Source: Carnegiea gigantea (taxonomy: Eukaryota > Streptophyta > Magnoliopsida > Caryophyllales > Cactaceae). From it: a DNA stretch of 64,000 nucleotides. Location of the stretch: assembly GCA_029747015.1 (NCBI GenBank), contig JAKOGI010000535.1:124001-188000 (forward strand). The letters are read 5' to 3'. Under the pieces are notes generated by a model. The model worked only from the letters and a program-made list of their open reading frames with translations, had not been told where the DNA came from and did not search any database. Below are positions 1 to 12,529 of this stretch, piece after piece. The position numbers and the translations under genes are program-made. Numbering within the stretch: position 1 is the first letter of the stretch; the number at the start of each line of letters is the position of its first letter.

Positions 1-1705
1 ACTGTCTGACTGTCGTGACGGGAATTTCATGATTTTAGGTAATTCAAACGTAAACATCTACTAAAAATATTTACATATCCCAATAATAGACTTAATCACC
101 TTTCCAACAAGCCATAGATCGTTAATTTTCGAGCCCATTTACTAGGTGAAATACCATTACAAAGTGGGGCTTATGTGTTAGAATTTGTTGACAAGTGACT
201 TTTGGGGTAGATGAGACCATCCCTCAGTGCAAGACCAAGGGAACTCGACATGTATCAAGCTCGCTCACTTGAGAAGGATTTTCCCTTCAATCCTTGGAAT
301 TTAAATCCTTTAATGCCAACTTTGAGTACTTAATACTCCCTTTGGGTTTAAAACTGCCCAATATGTTAATTACTCAACCTCTATTGAATATATAAGAGTT
401 CTTTAAGCTCTTAGGGGCCCTTTTCTTAAAATAGTCGAATAAATAAGATCTAGCACTCATCAGTTCATTGAAAATTCCAATGTACTCATCATTAGTCATA
501 TCAAAGGAGAGTGGAGACTCACATTGAAGAGGTAGATGGTAATCATCAAACGACATCACACCATGAAAGTCTTTATTCCAAGATTCATTCAAGGGTGATT
601 GAACTAAGGGGCGTAGGGGTTTCATTTTCTTACTTGTGTTTGACTCAACCAAGAATGAGGCAATTATCGGCTTAGCTCTTACCGATGGTTCTCTCTACCT
701 GTCTGAGTTATTTAGAGGCTTTTCTCACATCTCGTCCTTGATTTGTATTTGTGAGGCTTGGGTGGTGGTAATGGAGCCTCTATTAAGCCTTGGCTTTTAT
801 GCTTAAGGGTGGGGGTGTGGCCATGGTCATCACAACATCCAACAACTATGCTCCACCAAGTAAAACTTGACAAGCATCCAAAGGAAGCATTCCATATAAA
901 ACCTCACTCTTAATCGAGCCATTGGAGAGTGTAAGAATGGGGTTGAGACATTGTAGCACAACCTCCAAGTTGGGCTTTGGTTCAACTTACTTCTCTTCAA
1001 GATCCAAAATAATCTCTTTTTCTTCCTTAGCTTTCTCTTGAATCAAAGTGGACTCTTCTTCTTCTTGAATCTCGATCTCTTCTTTTTAACAATGGGTTCC
1101 TCTTTAAAGGGTTTTTCTTCAAAGAGTTGATCTAGGTTGAATCTGTTATCCATGTATGACTTGAGCCAACACCTACTCTTAATTCTAGGTTTGATTTGAA
1201 GAGCTCTCTCCCTCCTGAGGCATTTAAACCCATATTGGGCATAACCTTAGAGTTCTTGAGTAGCTATTATAAAGCTTTCTTCATTCAGACATCCTTTGGC
1301 CTCAAAATATTGTTCAAGTGTTTGAACCCATCTTAAATAAATGGTAGGATTCAAACTAATACAATCAAAGTAAGGAGGTTCTTTCATTGCATTCTTCACT
1401 TGGGCCATTTGTTTGCTAAGCTTCCTCACTTGAGCTTGGAGTTCAAAGATAATTTTATCTGTTTTCATCTTATCAGCTTGCTCAAGTGGAATGCTCATAA
1501 AAAGAGAGAGATCCCCGGCATTAGCCACGAGTGGTAGCGGATGAGAGTGGGAAGAAGGAAGAAAAATGTTGAAAATAGGCATAGCACGGTTTGAAAAACA
1601 AGAGAATGGAGGTGGCACAGTCGTCCATGCTAAATCTTTAGCTGAATTTTCGTTGTGCAAGAATGTGGCACGGTCGTGCTGAGGGGCATGGGTAGGCTTT
1701 GCCAA
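1..1705 (-). mobile_element. Gag-only Ty3/gypsy relic, partial
   Basis: A decayed minus-strand element that runs off the left edge. Its gag N-terminus lies at 1247-1705. A downstream relic at 374-652 contains a phrase of the type SxDEYIxIxNxLM, which recurs in the two gag-only elements near 18.9 kb and 21.9 kb, so this is a diverged member of the same family. No pol domains are recognisable. Charged, low-complexity coding remnants fill 900-1200. The leader also carries the GGCACG/CGTGCC-rich motif seen in the other gypsy-type elements here. Confidence 0.6.
1247..1705 (-). pseudogene. gypsy gag N-terminal fragment
   Basis: An open stretch of 152 codons on the minus strand. A short coiled-coil-like segment (roughly residues 85-105, with the pattern FELQAQVRKLSKQMAQV) is followed by a gag-like segment reading YLRWVQTLEQYFEAKG. 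This matches the family's 'NYFDWVQAIESIFEIKEY' region seen intact near 20.82 kb. In Ty3 gag (Retrotrans_gag type) this is the start of the capsid domain. The frame stops just after, so the rest of the capsid is missing or frameshifted. Confidence 0.55.
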
Positions 1706-1710
1706 ATTTC

Positions 1711-2894
1711 TATTTTTGGGTCTTTTGACCTTTTTTTTTGGTAGTTGTGTTTCGTTGGGGATTATGTTTGGGCTATTTTGGGGATTCTTTATGGGCTAAT
1801 GAGGTATATTTTTACATGTTCTAGGATGCTGTTCCTATAAGATTCTAGATATTTTACAAGTACATATATCAACAAACCTTATGTAGAATCGAAACTATTT
1901 AGAAGCTCTCGCAAAATATCCGTGACACGTTCCTCTTGTTTTTCTTTGTCTTTTGATATGATTTCTCACATTAATTACTAGGCGCTGTGATTATCGGCGG
2001 TCTGGTAGCTATCTTTATAGAAAATGGGAAGGTTAAGTCTTATGCCTTATTCAAGCAAATGCTTGTACTGAGAGATCTTAGGTTCTTGAGCTGTGTGGGG
2101 AATAGCTGCTGGTTGGCTTTCATTTAACAACATAATGACTATACAATTTCAAGTTGTTAACGCTCCTTTCTGCAAAGGGAAGTTGTATTTGTCAATGCAG
2201 ATTTTCTCGTGGGCATGGAGCAACAGTATAGCTCAACTCAACTTGATTCTTCTATCTGAATCTGGTTATCTACTTTCTTCCCTTTTGGACACCAACTATT
2301 CACTAAATATCTTAAATTTGGGGAAATGTAAGTTGAAGCATTGACAACCTTAAACTTTTCAAATCTGAACCATATGGAGATTGTTTGTGACTACTTGGAG
2401 TCTTGAAGGTGTATAGCTTAAACACAACTGTAGAATAAGCCATGTTCATACTGAGTTGGGACTTTGAAGCAGCAACACAATGATATTTTGGATAGGATAG
2501 GGAAAACTTATCATTTGGATAAACACTGTAGCATACACATCTGGGCTTTTAGTGCTGGCAACCATATTAGTTTCTGCGATATCTCGTTCGCATCTGTCAT
2601 TCACTGGGATTATACGATATTGATTGATGACTACCAGACAGAACTAAACTCTAGGTTTGTAGTCCCATTGTTTTTGCTCTATTTTGAGCCTATACCAGGC
2701 AAAAGTGGCTCTCCATGTCATAATTTATTATGATGATGATACTTATATTTTTTCTTTATTGGCCATTTACCCCTTAAAATTTGATTACCTGTGAAAATTG
2801 CTGTGCTATTGGTTTTAAATTGCAAAGGAGGATACAACAGTGATTGCATTTGACAATGCGGAGCGGAGCTGGCTTTATGCTTCATGAGTGGAAT
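1711..2894. other. No gene recognised (upstream of the TKI1-like exons)
   Basis: I searched this stretch for the SANT/Myb exon expected upstream of 3178 and did not find it. Short open frames occur (for example 2093-2344) but have no recognisable domain. It is probably intron or upstream sequence of the TKI1-like gene. Confidence 0.4.
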
Positions 2895-2908
2895 ATTCTT
2901 TCTTATGC

Positions 2909-3031
2909 GCCACAACAACAACAGCAACTCCTAATGTGGGTCCCGCTTTTGCGGGGTTTGGGGAGATCAAGATGTAGGTAGCCTTACCCCTACGCACATG
3001 ACTGCACATAGGGAGACGGTTTCCAATAGAC
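2909..3031 (-). mobile_element. SINE-like retroposon with 14-bp target duplication
   Basis: A 123-bp insertion flanked by perfect direct repeats of ATTCTTTCTTATGC at 2895-2908 and 3032-3045. The left end carries CAACAACAACA, so on the minus strand it ends in a (TTG)n tail. The core contains 'GCCTTACCCCTACGCACATG' and 'GGTTTCCAATAGAC', which match the widespread plant SINE pattern (the TTACCCCTAC...GTTTCC type). The length, TTG tail and duplication support retroposition. The family assignment comes from memory of that pattern. Confidence 0.7.
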
Positions 3032-3177
3032 ATTCTTTCTTATGCAGCCTGTTTCCTGCCCCCCCTAACTGTTTCACCCTGTCTTTTGTAGCATTGTCAA
3101 AGAAGATTATTCTTTGTCATGTCTTCTTATTTGTATACCTGGAAGTTTCTTATTGTGCATTACTTATATCGTGTCAG

Positions 3178-6100
3178 GTGGTCGTTATTGGAAAAGTACA
3201 GCTGCAAAGCCTCAAAACTTCACCTCAAGCCGCGTAGGTTCAAGATATTTGTAGAGGCACTGGTAGGTGTATCTAGATACTCTACTTCCTTGGGTGCGTT
3301 CACAAATGAAAGTTCCTGTTTTGATTGCAAGTTTCATGCTGAAATGTTCACTTCCCCTTTTAGGAACACCAACTTCTCAAAGACAGAAAGAAGAATGGGA
3401 GGAAAAGATCATCCCAAGGAGAAACTTTTTCTTCATCGGCTGCTTTTCCAAATCAGAACAAGTCATCTGGAAATGACACAAGAGCGGTTAAAATTGTTGT
3501 TGTTGATAGTCATAATATTCAAAAAACAGGACAAGGAAAAGGATATTTGGCACGGCGCAACTCAAATATAAGTGTCAGTCGCAGTAACAGTAAAGGAGAA
3601 GCGTCTCTGATTAAATCAGCAAGACAACGTCGAAAAAGCGGTACTACTCTTCATGATCTGGAGTTTTATCTTTCTCTTTTTTTTTTTTTTTTGGGATGAG
3701 TAATCCAAAATTATGTTAATGAGACACAAAGGAGGTGAGGGGTGACACCCATATACAGAAAGGGGCAAGTACAAAGCTCATCATTCCCTCGAGTTCCCAT
3801 GCATAAATTTATCTACGAAATCCAAAAGAGACACCTTTGAGCTACAATTGAGAACTTGGCTCCAACCATCAGATCTTAAGTTTTATCTTTCTTCTTCCCT
3901 TTTTCTTTTTTTTTTTTTTTTTGGGGGGGGGGGGGGGAGCCTTAACATATAATATAATTCAGAGGTGGGTTAACCCATCAGCATTTGGCCTTTTGTGACC
4001 TTTCCTGCTATTTTCATTTGTAATCATTTTTAATAGGTCAACTTTAATTGCCTTTACTAAATGTTTTGTATCCTTTCCTTCTGTATCCTATTGAATCTCA
4101 TGTGAACTGTTTATTTGTAACCATTATCTCCTGTATCTACAGTTCCACTAGAAAATGTAAAGTAATTAGCTTTGCATGGGCACAAGGATATTTCGACTTG
4201 AGTTACCTTTTTTTGGAGCTTGATGAGTAAAATTCTATTATGTGTGGTGTGATTGTGACCCGTAATTAGTAGCACCCATTGATTCGTACTGCCTAGGGAA
4301 GCTAAGATCATTGATATTATTGGGTTTTGATGCTAATCTTGGTGTCGCTCAGGCTGCACCTGTTTTTACTCCTGTTTTTACTCTGAAAGTTTGGAGCCTG
4401 TTCCAAAGTTGTCTTCCTGAGACAATTTTGGAATCTGTTCTTGGTCCTAAGGTTTTTAACACCTCTTCCTCTCTTTCCCCTCTATTTGGTTGCAGTTGGT
4501 AATGGGACAAAATGATTACAAATCTTAGTAATGCAAGAACAAATTGGCATACTTGGTTTTCACTTTGTGAGCTTCAGTAGTTAACAGCAACCAAGATTTA
4601 AAAGTCAAAGTAAAAAATTTACTTGTTTTTTTGCTGATAGTTGGTTTCCTAGGGATTTAGGACTGTTAGAAACTAGCTAGGAATTGTGTTTGAGAATTGA
4701 AAATCAGAAATAAAGGGATGACGGTTGCCGTATTTTGGATCGGAAGGGTTTCTTTAGTATGGTATTTAGACTGCTATTTGGTAATACCTCATGATATGTT
4801 GGAGCATTTGAAGAAAGAAAGACAGAAGCATCTTTTAGGGTGGGAAGTGCCTTGTCAACATTAAAGATAGTTTGATCGTAGAATCGTTATTTTTAGGATA
4901 ACGGAACTTCCGCTGTTCTTATTTTGATGTCACTGGCTTGATGGTGGTTCGGATATATATTTTAATTAGGGAAAACTACTATGAGGTTTTGTTTTCTCCA
5001 AGGATTTGAGTTCAACCCCCATTTTTTAATAAAGGCATCCAAATGCATGAGCTTTATAAATGTTTGCATTTAGGGTCAGAACTCAAATATTTGGAGTAAT
5101 GGGGATCTCATAGAAGTTTTGATTACTTAATTAAAAAAAAAAAGGGTGACATCCCCTTGGTGTCCTTTTAATACAAATTTGGATTATTTATCTCAAAAAA
5201 GGGGATCTCATAGTAGTTTTCTGTTTTGATTATCCCTTACCCCCCAGGCGCCTTTTTTTCGTCCCCCGGGGGGGTGGGGGAGCACTTTAAATCTTATCAA
5301 TTAAGGGTGTGGAGAATTTAGATGCGCACAGCCTTCAAGCCTGAATTTGTCAAGAGGTTGTTGCATTATATTTATAAGCTAGCTTTAAAAAGCATCGACT
5401 TCTTAGCACTTGTAAAACAAGTGGAGAACAATTTAGTGAGATATTTTGCTTTGGTTAACTATGATCCAAAGTTGGAAACATTGCATAAAAGTGACTTTTT
5501 CTACTACCTACATTTACACAGTAATTGTACTTTGTCAATTGCCATGAATGGCCATCAGAGTAACTTTGGCTGGTAAGTTTATGAAGAACTAAAAAGGATA
5601 GAGGGAGTTATTCCAATAACAACAACAAGAACTTGCTTTCTCTTGGAAAGTCAAGAATCTCATCCTTGGGGTAAGGATGCCTTATCTGGATGTCTCCATA
5701 CCTGCATAGAAAGGATCCGGTGGTGGTGGTGTTTGTCAAAAAAGTCAAAACCTACAAGCACAGGAATTTTTGCCTTCAATGTGTGATTTCAGTCTTCATG
5801 AATTCAGTCAGTCTTTCATTTAATGTGTGCCACATTACTGTGGTAGTTAATAATTGCCTCTGATCTTTACCAGGTGTCATCTCTGCTGCTGCAATTAAAA
5901 GGTGGGAGAAGGCTGCAATGGCTGGTGTCTCCTTGGTTGCTGATGCTGCTGAGCATCTGGAGCGCACTGCTGGTGGAAATGAGGCTGACCCTCATGGTGG
6001 ATTGACATTGTTGTCTATTCAGGCTGTTGATTGTAGCATGGGTGAGTTCCTGAAATAAGCTGGAAAGATAAATGTTAATTTCTCATCGCCTAATTTATGT

Positions 6101-8791
6101 AGCTCAATTGAATGATGCAGAGCAAAGTGGTCCAGCTCATTCTGGGCAAGTTCAAGCAAACTTGCAAAAAAATTCTGGAGACTGTCCTGTTGGGAAGAAT
6201 GTTCAAACCAATGTCAAACTTAAGCTGCAGTTGTTCCCAATTGATGAGAGTACCAGAAAAGCTTTGGAAATGGTGGGAGCATTGTAGTCCCTTGGCATTT
6301 CAAAGTAGTTAACATAGGCTAAAGTAAAATTGTCTCTCTGGATTCCGTGGTTTTGCAGGACAAGCATAATCCACATTTGGAGCTGACTTTAAGTGTGCGA
6401 AAGAAGATAACTTCCATTCTGGAGCATCTTGATCGTAAGTGGGGTAGTTCCAGGATAGCCTCTGGGGAGCTCATGCTCTTCCCCTTCAACATTCAGAGAG
6501 AAAATCTCTTAGAATATCAGAGATGGAGTCGGGATTCTGTTGTTACTGCTGCAGATGTTTATGTAATGGTTGGCAGCCCGTCAGTATTTCGACTGAGGTT
6601 CTCTCTTCCTCTGGTGACTCCTTAAGTCCTTACGTCGTTGTTCATTTCAATGTTAACATTATTCACATATTGGAATTTTTCTTGCTTTTATGAAGATATG
6701 GCTGGATTTTTGGCACTGAGATTCAGTCTGCTGCAGCAAAAACACCTTCGGCAGGTTGTGATTGTCATGCACGTGAAAATGAAAGCCATGAAGCACTTTT
6801 GGATCAAACATGTCCTGCTACTGTTGGGATAAATAATCAATCTTCAGGAATTTGTAACAGTTTTGATAAAGAGGCAACAAGTTTTGATTCTGGTCAGGCA
6901 CATGGAAATCCATCACAATCTTCTAGTGTGTTGTCAAGGGGAAAGCGGGCTTGTGATGGATCTGCTTTGAGAAGTCCGGTAATTTTCCTTCTGTGCCATA
7001 ATTGCTAATACAAGGACGACTGCTGCAGAAAATTCATTTTGTAGGTCATTATAATGCAGTTCAGCTTTTTTTGTGAGATAACTAGTATATGCTACCACCT
7101 ACCTGTCTATATCATATGATAGTTCTAATATGAACATATTGAAAGACCTCATGCCCCTTTGCTTTTTTTTTTTTTTTTTTTTTGGGGGAAGTGCTTTTGC
7201 CATATTCATCCTTGTCGATATTCTGGTGTCTCTTCTCTGAAGTCTGAAATGTGCCCCAGTGCATTTGATTATATTTTGTACACCTGGTAAATAAACACAA
7301 TCCCAATCTTTACAAGTGAGCAATTTTTGTCAGGCTGTCAGCTGATTATTCTACCTGGTAGACTTGTTTTTCATCTGGTAGTTTCAAAAATGCTATAATC
7401 TGATAACTAGAATGATATATGTTCATTATTCTATGCTGTTACTGCATGCATGCAATGTAAGAAGAGAGAGAGAAATAAGCCCCCCCCCCCCCCACAAAAA
7501 AAAAAGAAAGAAAAGGAGGAAAAAAAAGGGAAAAAAAAATCTGTCTCCTGTGGGATAAAGGATTCAAGAGAGCTTGCATCCGGCTGCCAAGAAATCTGAG
7601 TTTTGTCTAGGAATACTTTTGTAGTGGACAATTGTACATATATGTATTTCCGTTGTTTCATAGTTGAGATATTCTACTTGGCTGTGAATTTACGAAGTTC
7701 TAATCATTGTTCTTTTGTTAGGTTGATCAGAGAGCCTATAGGACTCCAGTGACGGCTGGGGAGTGGGCTGATAGCCTTACTGATGTTAGTGTTGGGGATC
7801 TATTAACTGAAGCTCCAGAGGATGTGGATGCCGACTGTGTTGAGACTCCTGTTGTCAGTACTTCACGGTGTCATGGGGATATTCCATTCGCCTGTGATTC
7901 ATTCGATGCAGCCATTGCTGCTCATATATCAAGCCAAAATAAGATGGGGATTTCTGGGTTCATGCAGCATTCATCGTCAATTTGGGATGCTGAAGAAACA
8001 TGTGATGCATTTTCATTTCAAAAGGGAGCTGCATCTACCAAGCAGATTCCAAGTTCATCTGATGCTGCTCCTCCGGTTGCTGGTGAAGGGACTATTGGTT
8101 CAAGTTCTGCATGCTCTGACTGCAATGCTCAGGTTTTAGTAAGCATGTTATTGCTCGTCTGTTTTTATCAATGACTGTTTCAATACTTGAGCGCAGATCT
8201 TCTTATGAAATGCTAAAATTTTTGTATGTTTGTAGGATTTGCCAGAGGAAGCCATGGCCTTCGATACGATGGAAGAGGATCCAATGGAGGAGAGTCCATC
8301 TGAGCCCCAGGAAACAAAGACCTCTGCTAAAGATCTTAGTAGTCTGACGGATATTTATTGGGTAAATACGCTTGAGCGTCGTTTATATTTATTTCGTGAT
8401 TTCTTTATGTTGAAAATGTCGGCGCACACCCCCCCCTTTCAACAGCTGATTGTCTGTACTTTGTGCTCTCAGTTAGATCCTTGTTTCTATCATGTAAGAC
8501 TCATTGCATGTTCATCTGTCTGCTTTGCAGCCTGACTCACTAGGACCTTTAGAGATTGACATTCCTTCATGTAAATATTATAGCGAGGATGTCTTCCTAA
8601 GCGATAGCCTGAACGGCCTGAATCGCCTAATAGCAAGTAGCCTGGATGCGTTCCAGAATTGCTCTCTCTTCAGTTTGGATGTGAAAGGATCGCCTTCGTC
8701 ATCGGCAACCGGACCTCAAGGAGGAGGTGCTTCCTTTGCAGGAAAAATTGGTACGGGTGATAATCCTGGTGCGCAGTCTCTTTCGGCATAG
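3178..8791 (+). CDS. TKI1: TSL-kinase interacting protein 1-like (Cramped-type SANT protein), 5'-incomplete
   Basis: Nine exons join in frame with GT-AG introns: 3178-3262, 3364-3640, 5874-6041, 6103-6272, 6359-6597, 6696-6978, 7722-8132, 8236-8361 and 8531-8791 (TAG). They give 672 residues after one split codon. Arabidopsis TKI1, as I recall it, is about 740 residues, so roughly the first 70-120, including the SANT/Myb domain, are missing. Diagnostic segments: WSLLEKYSCKASKLHLKPRR at the start; IKRWEKAAMAGVSLVADAAE (exon 3); KLQLFPIDE then LELTLSVRKKITSILEHLD (exons 4-5); YRTPVTAGEWADSLTDVSVG (exon 7); DSLNGLNRLIASSLDAFQNC near the C-terminus. Family knowledge: TKI1 binds the nuclear TOUSLED kinase and resembles animal Cramped. 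The first exon needs two bases from an upstream exon. Intron 2 (2.2 kb) holds two LINE ends. No stop or frameshift interrupts the nine exons. Identity is strong; whether the gene is whole depends on sequence left of the window. Confidence 0.88.
3676..3878 (-). mobile_element. 5'-truncated LINE 3' end in TKI1 intron
   Basis: About 200 bp flanked by identical 14-bp direct repeats AGTTTTATCTTTCT (3662-3675 and 3879-3892). It starts with a long T tract, the poly(A) tail of a minus-strand insertion, followed by GGGATGAGTAATCCAAAATT and AGACACAAAGGAGGTG. This resembles the 3' untranslated end of plant L1-type LINEs. The insertion is antisense to the host gene and inside an intron. Confidence 0.7.
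5121..5200 (+). mobile_element. Second truncated LINE 3' end in the same intron
   Basis: An 80-bp insertion between 20-bp direct repeats that match at 19 of 20 positions (5101-5120 and 5201-5220, GGGGATCTCATAG[A/T]AGTTTT). It ends in A6 after GATTATTTATCTC. Its reverse complement is clearly related to the element at 3676-3878: AATCCAAA..T, then a GACACCAA/GACACAAA block. It is therefore the same LINE family in the opposite orientation. Confidence 0.65.
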
Positions 8792-9200
8792 CTTTCTGGA
8801 AGCCAACATGAGCAGGAACCCTCAGTAGATGGAAGGATACTCTGCAAGTTCCATATCTTGTTCTAATCAATTTTTTGTCTTCTTTTGTTTTTTGGTGGGA
8901 GGGGGTTTGGTTTAAGGTTGATTCGGGGCCTAGGTTATATAAGTTCCTTCAGAATTTCCTTTTGGACGAAAGTAGCATGTGAAGACTTGGTACTGAACTT
9001 AATGGCTAATGCTTCATGGTCGATGTTGCTGTTACTGTAACTTGTAAATGTTTCTGTTCGCTGACCAATGCAAAGATTTCCTAAACTTGTAAAAGTGTAA
9101 ATTGAAAGTTACTATACATAACAGACTTTCGTTGTACACGAGACTTTCTAGTTGTCTCCCCCCCTCCCCCGGGCCCCCCCGGGGGAGAACTCAGAAGAAT
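8792..9200 (+). other. Probable 3' UTR of the TKI1-like gene
   Basis: Follows the TAG at 8789-8791. The sequence is T-rich, has no coding signal and contains several short frames only. It ends near an odd run of C and G homopolymers at about 9158-9185. I found no canonical AATAAA, so the end is a guess. Confidence 0.4.
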
Positions 9201-11160
9201 GGAATACTACATGATTAAAGGTAAAAGGCATATTGACTGAAAATGGTATCCCTGGATTTCACGCTCAATAATTAGTTATTCTTCCGAGTTGGATTAAACA
9301 TAGTACAAAGGAAGCGAACAGTGTATAATCAACTGTGTAGGTTGCCTTGAGAAACAAAGGTAATGAACTACATGTCATATGGATATGTAGTGATTAGGGA
9401 TCCCTTCTCGCTACAAGCATTGGTCCAGATCCACATTTTGAATGTCATGAAGAAGACTCGAAAGCCATGTTGCACTTAGTGGAGTAGCTCCTCCACGGAC
9501 ATAATATGCATGCATGCAACTCAAATCCTCAATTGATGAATTTGGTAATAGAACTTATAAATTCATATATTTCTGATGAAATTTAGAAATTGCTGAAGAA
9601 TGTTGTGTACTTATATATATTTTTTGCAGCAAAATAATTCGGTTAAATTTTTTATTACATAATTGCATTTTATTTTTTCAGTTTTACTTGTATTTTAGTG
9701 AAAATATTTAACATATACTAATGAATCATTGTTATTTGGACCTGTCAACTTGGACGGGCAGGTAAAATACGGATCGGGTGTATTCGTATAAGGTTAAAAT
9801 ACTAGTCGGATGAATTTCGGCTTTGACTAAAATATGGGCGAGCCTATTTTAGTTTTGGGTTTCGGGTTGACCTAATGGGTTTAGAGCGCCTTTTCCAATT
9901 ATTTTTCTTTGTCAAAACTAAAAAGTTAGCGTATTTATTACTTAAAATTGCCCTCATTTATTGAAAAAGCATAGTATTTGTAATTTCTTAAAAGAAAATA
10001 AAATTATTCCAACTTTTTGTTAATTATTCCAACTTTTTGTTAAGATACATGTATGCCATGTAATGATGGGCAAAGAGCCGAGTTCCCCTTGGGTTTGGTG
10101 GGTCGGCCAGTGCATTAAAAGAAGGTCAATAATAGGTTAGGTTTTTTATGGGTCCACCCGTATATAACTTGTCAATGGGTTAGAGCGGTTCGGCGTGCTA
10201 ATAACTCATTCAATAATTTGATATTTTGTTAGCTAACCTACCATCACCCCATCAGGCACACTTTCCCCTAGTATTGTAGTTCAATACCAATTAAATTGAA
10301 AATCAAATAAAAGGGAATTAGAGAAATGCAAGATATTATAATAATCTCATATTTGTAATATCAAAAATTTAGATTATTATATAGTAATATTATTTAACAT
10401 ATGATTAGAGATATGCATTTCACTAAATATTAGAACATATCATTCACACAATTGTTAATATTCATCTTATTCTAAATTCATTTTCTCAATACTAAATAGT
10501 TATTCCGCGTTGTTTGATGCCCGTTTTTTAAAGTTGTCAATTTAAGTTGCGTGTCATTTTATTTTAAGAGACTGAAGGTGGTAAAAAAACGGTACTGTTG
10601 TTTGATTTGTGAAAAAATGCGATAATTATATAACATTTGTCCAAAAAATACAATATAATGAATAACCATTATTGTTTAGAGAGAAAAATTAAATAAAAAT
10701 AAAAAACATAATATTCGGGTTGAATGGGCGAGTTCAGGTTCGGATCGGACTTTACCTGCTAATTTACGAGTTGTTCGGGTTCAGTTTATTTCGGATTCAG
10801 GTCAAGAAAATCGTGTCCAAAACTCAAAATTTTCAGGCATGTTTAGGTCGAATTCTCAGATCGGGTTCATTTTTGCCATATGCAATTGTATCTTTAATAT
10901 GAATCTACAACATACTGATAACGATTACGCAACAATCACTATATAAAATTAATCATACTTGTAATAGGTTGGAAATAAATGATTAGCTTTAATGAACCAC
11001 GTGCTATTTGATATTAATCAATACACATTGATTGATAATACATTCAACCTTTTGATGAAGTTAATATAATCGCAATGAATTTCAAAATTTAAACAAATAT
11101 TTCTTCAATTAAAAAAGGCACAATTAGATAATGGTTAAAAAATTTTTATTTATCTCATAT
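9200..11160. other. AT-rich intergenic sequence with GGGTT/GGGTC-rich relics
   Basis: No gene. Two patches (about 9740-9890 and 10710-10880), plus a shorter one at 10060-10200, are rich in CGGGT, GGGTTCGGGT-like words typical of degenerate plant dispersed repeats. I could not define termini or a target duplication for them. Confidence 0.35.
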
Positions 11161-11357
<197 letters not shown>

Positions 11358-11373
11358 TAGATATACACACACA

Positions 11374-11619
<246 letters not shown>

Positions 11620-11754
11620 CTAATCAGGTAGGATGAGATTTGATATAGGATGAATAGGATGGGAAGATCAATAGATCTAATTTTAATGATCATCATAATT
11701 ATGTTTGACAACCAATATACCTTAAATGTATTTATAAAGATCATCTTGAATAGA

Positions 11755-12500
11755 CTTGTTAATTGGAAGCAAAAAGAAATCTTTCTAATTAGTATTTTAC
11801 TTGGAGAAGAATTAGTTTTTGTGTTTAGATCAAGTCACATGGACTTGGTTAATGAAAACCAAAAAGGGCGTTTAGTATGTGAAGGCCATCATTGTATTTA
11901 ATGGCGATAATTGGCGATGAATGCTAATCGACTTGCCGTGAGCTCCGATTGTGATAATTATTGCCTTGTTCCCCAAGACATAGAATACTATAAATTAAGG
12001 CCTTTGTGGCCTTGGACAATCATCACGGTCAACCACAATAAATCACACAAATTAGTTAATGTTTTTGTGTGAGAAGTGGCAATTGTGAGTGGTGTGCAAT
12101 GGTAAGTTGGATACTTTATGAGGTGAGCCAAGGCGATATTTGGTGGTGTATATAACAACTCCAGTGGTTACCTAGGTGGTCATAGAATTGATTGGTGGTG
12201 GTATCCAATTATATTCGAGCCTAGATATAATTTATGTATTGTTGCTGAACTGTTGTGGGTCTCAAATTAGTACAAATAATTTGAGACGGCTATTCATTGT
12301 ACTTTTTCTATTTTTATACTTGAATATTTTCTATCAGTTTGCTGCATGGTTTTTCCCTCTATATTGGAGGGTTTTCTACATTAAATTTGGTGTTCTATTT
12401 GATTAATCCTGTATTTAATTTCGTATGTTATTGGTGTGTGGGCTTTATATAATTATTGGGTTGTAATTGATTGTTCTTGTGGGTGGCCTTGGACCCAACA
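11755..12500 (+). mobile_element. Ty1/copia 5' LTR, left end truncated
   Basis: Matches the LTR at 23091-23736 over most of its length. Shared blocks include ACTTGGAGAAGAATTAGT, AATAAATCACACAA and TAATTGTTCTTGTGGGT. Similarity begins near 11755; the LTR's first bases are lost next to the (AT)n array. It ends at GGACCCAACA, two bases before the primer-binding site. Confidence 0.8.
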
Positions 12501-12502
12501 AG

Positions 12503-12514
12503 TGGTATCAGAGC
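12503..12514 (+). promoter_or_regulatory. Primer-binding site (tRNA-iMet) of copia
   Basis: TGGTATCAGAGC, complementary to the 3' end of initiator methionine tRNA. It is the standard primer site of plant copia elements and lies directly after the 5' LTR. Confidence 0.92.
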
Positions 12515-12529
12515 TTGGGGTAGTATAAG

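Noticed and set aside
2093..2344. Possible upstream exon of the TKI1-like gene
   Set aside because: The sequence has none of the SANT/Myb residues expected and no splice site that joins it to 3178 in frame.
9740..10880. A MITE bounded by the two GGGTT-rich patches
   Set aside because: The patches are only weakly inverted, and no target duplication was found.
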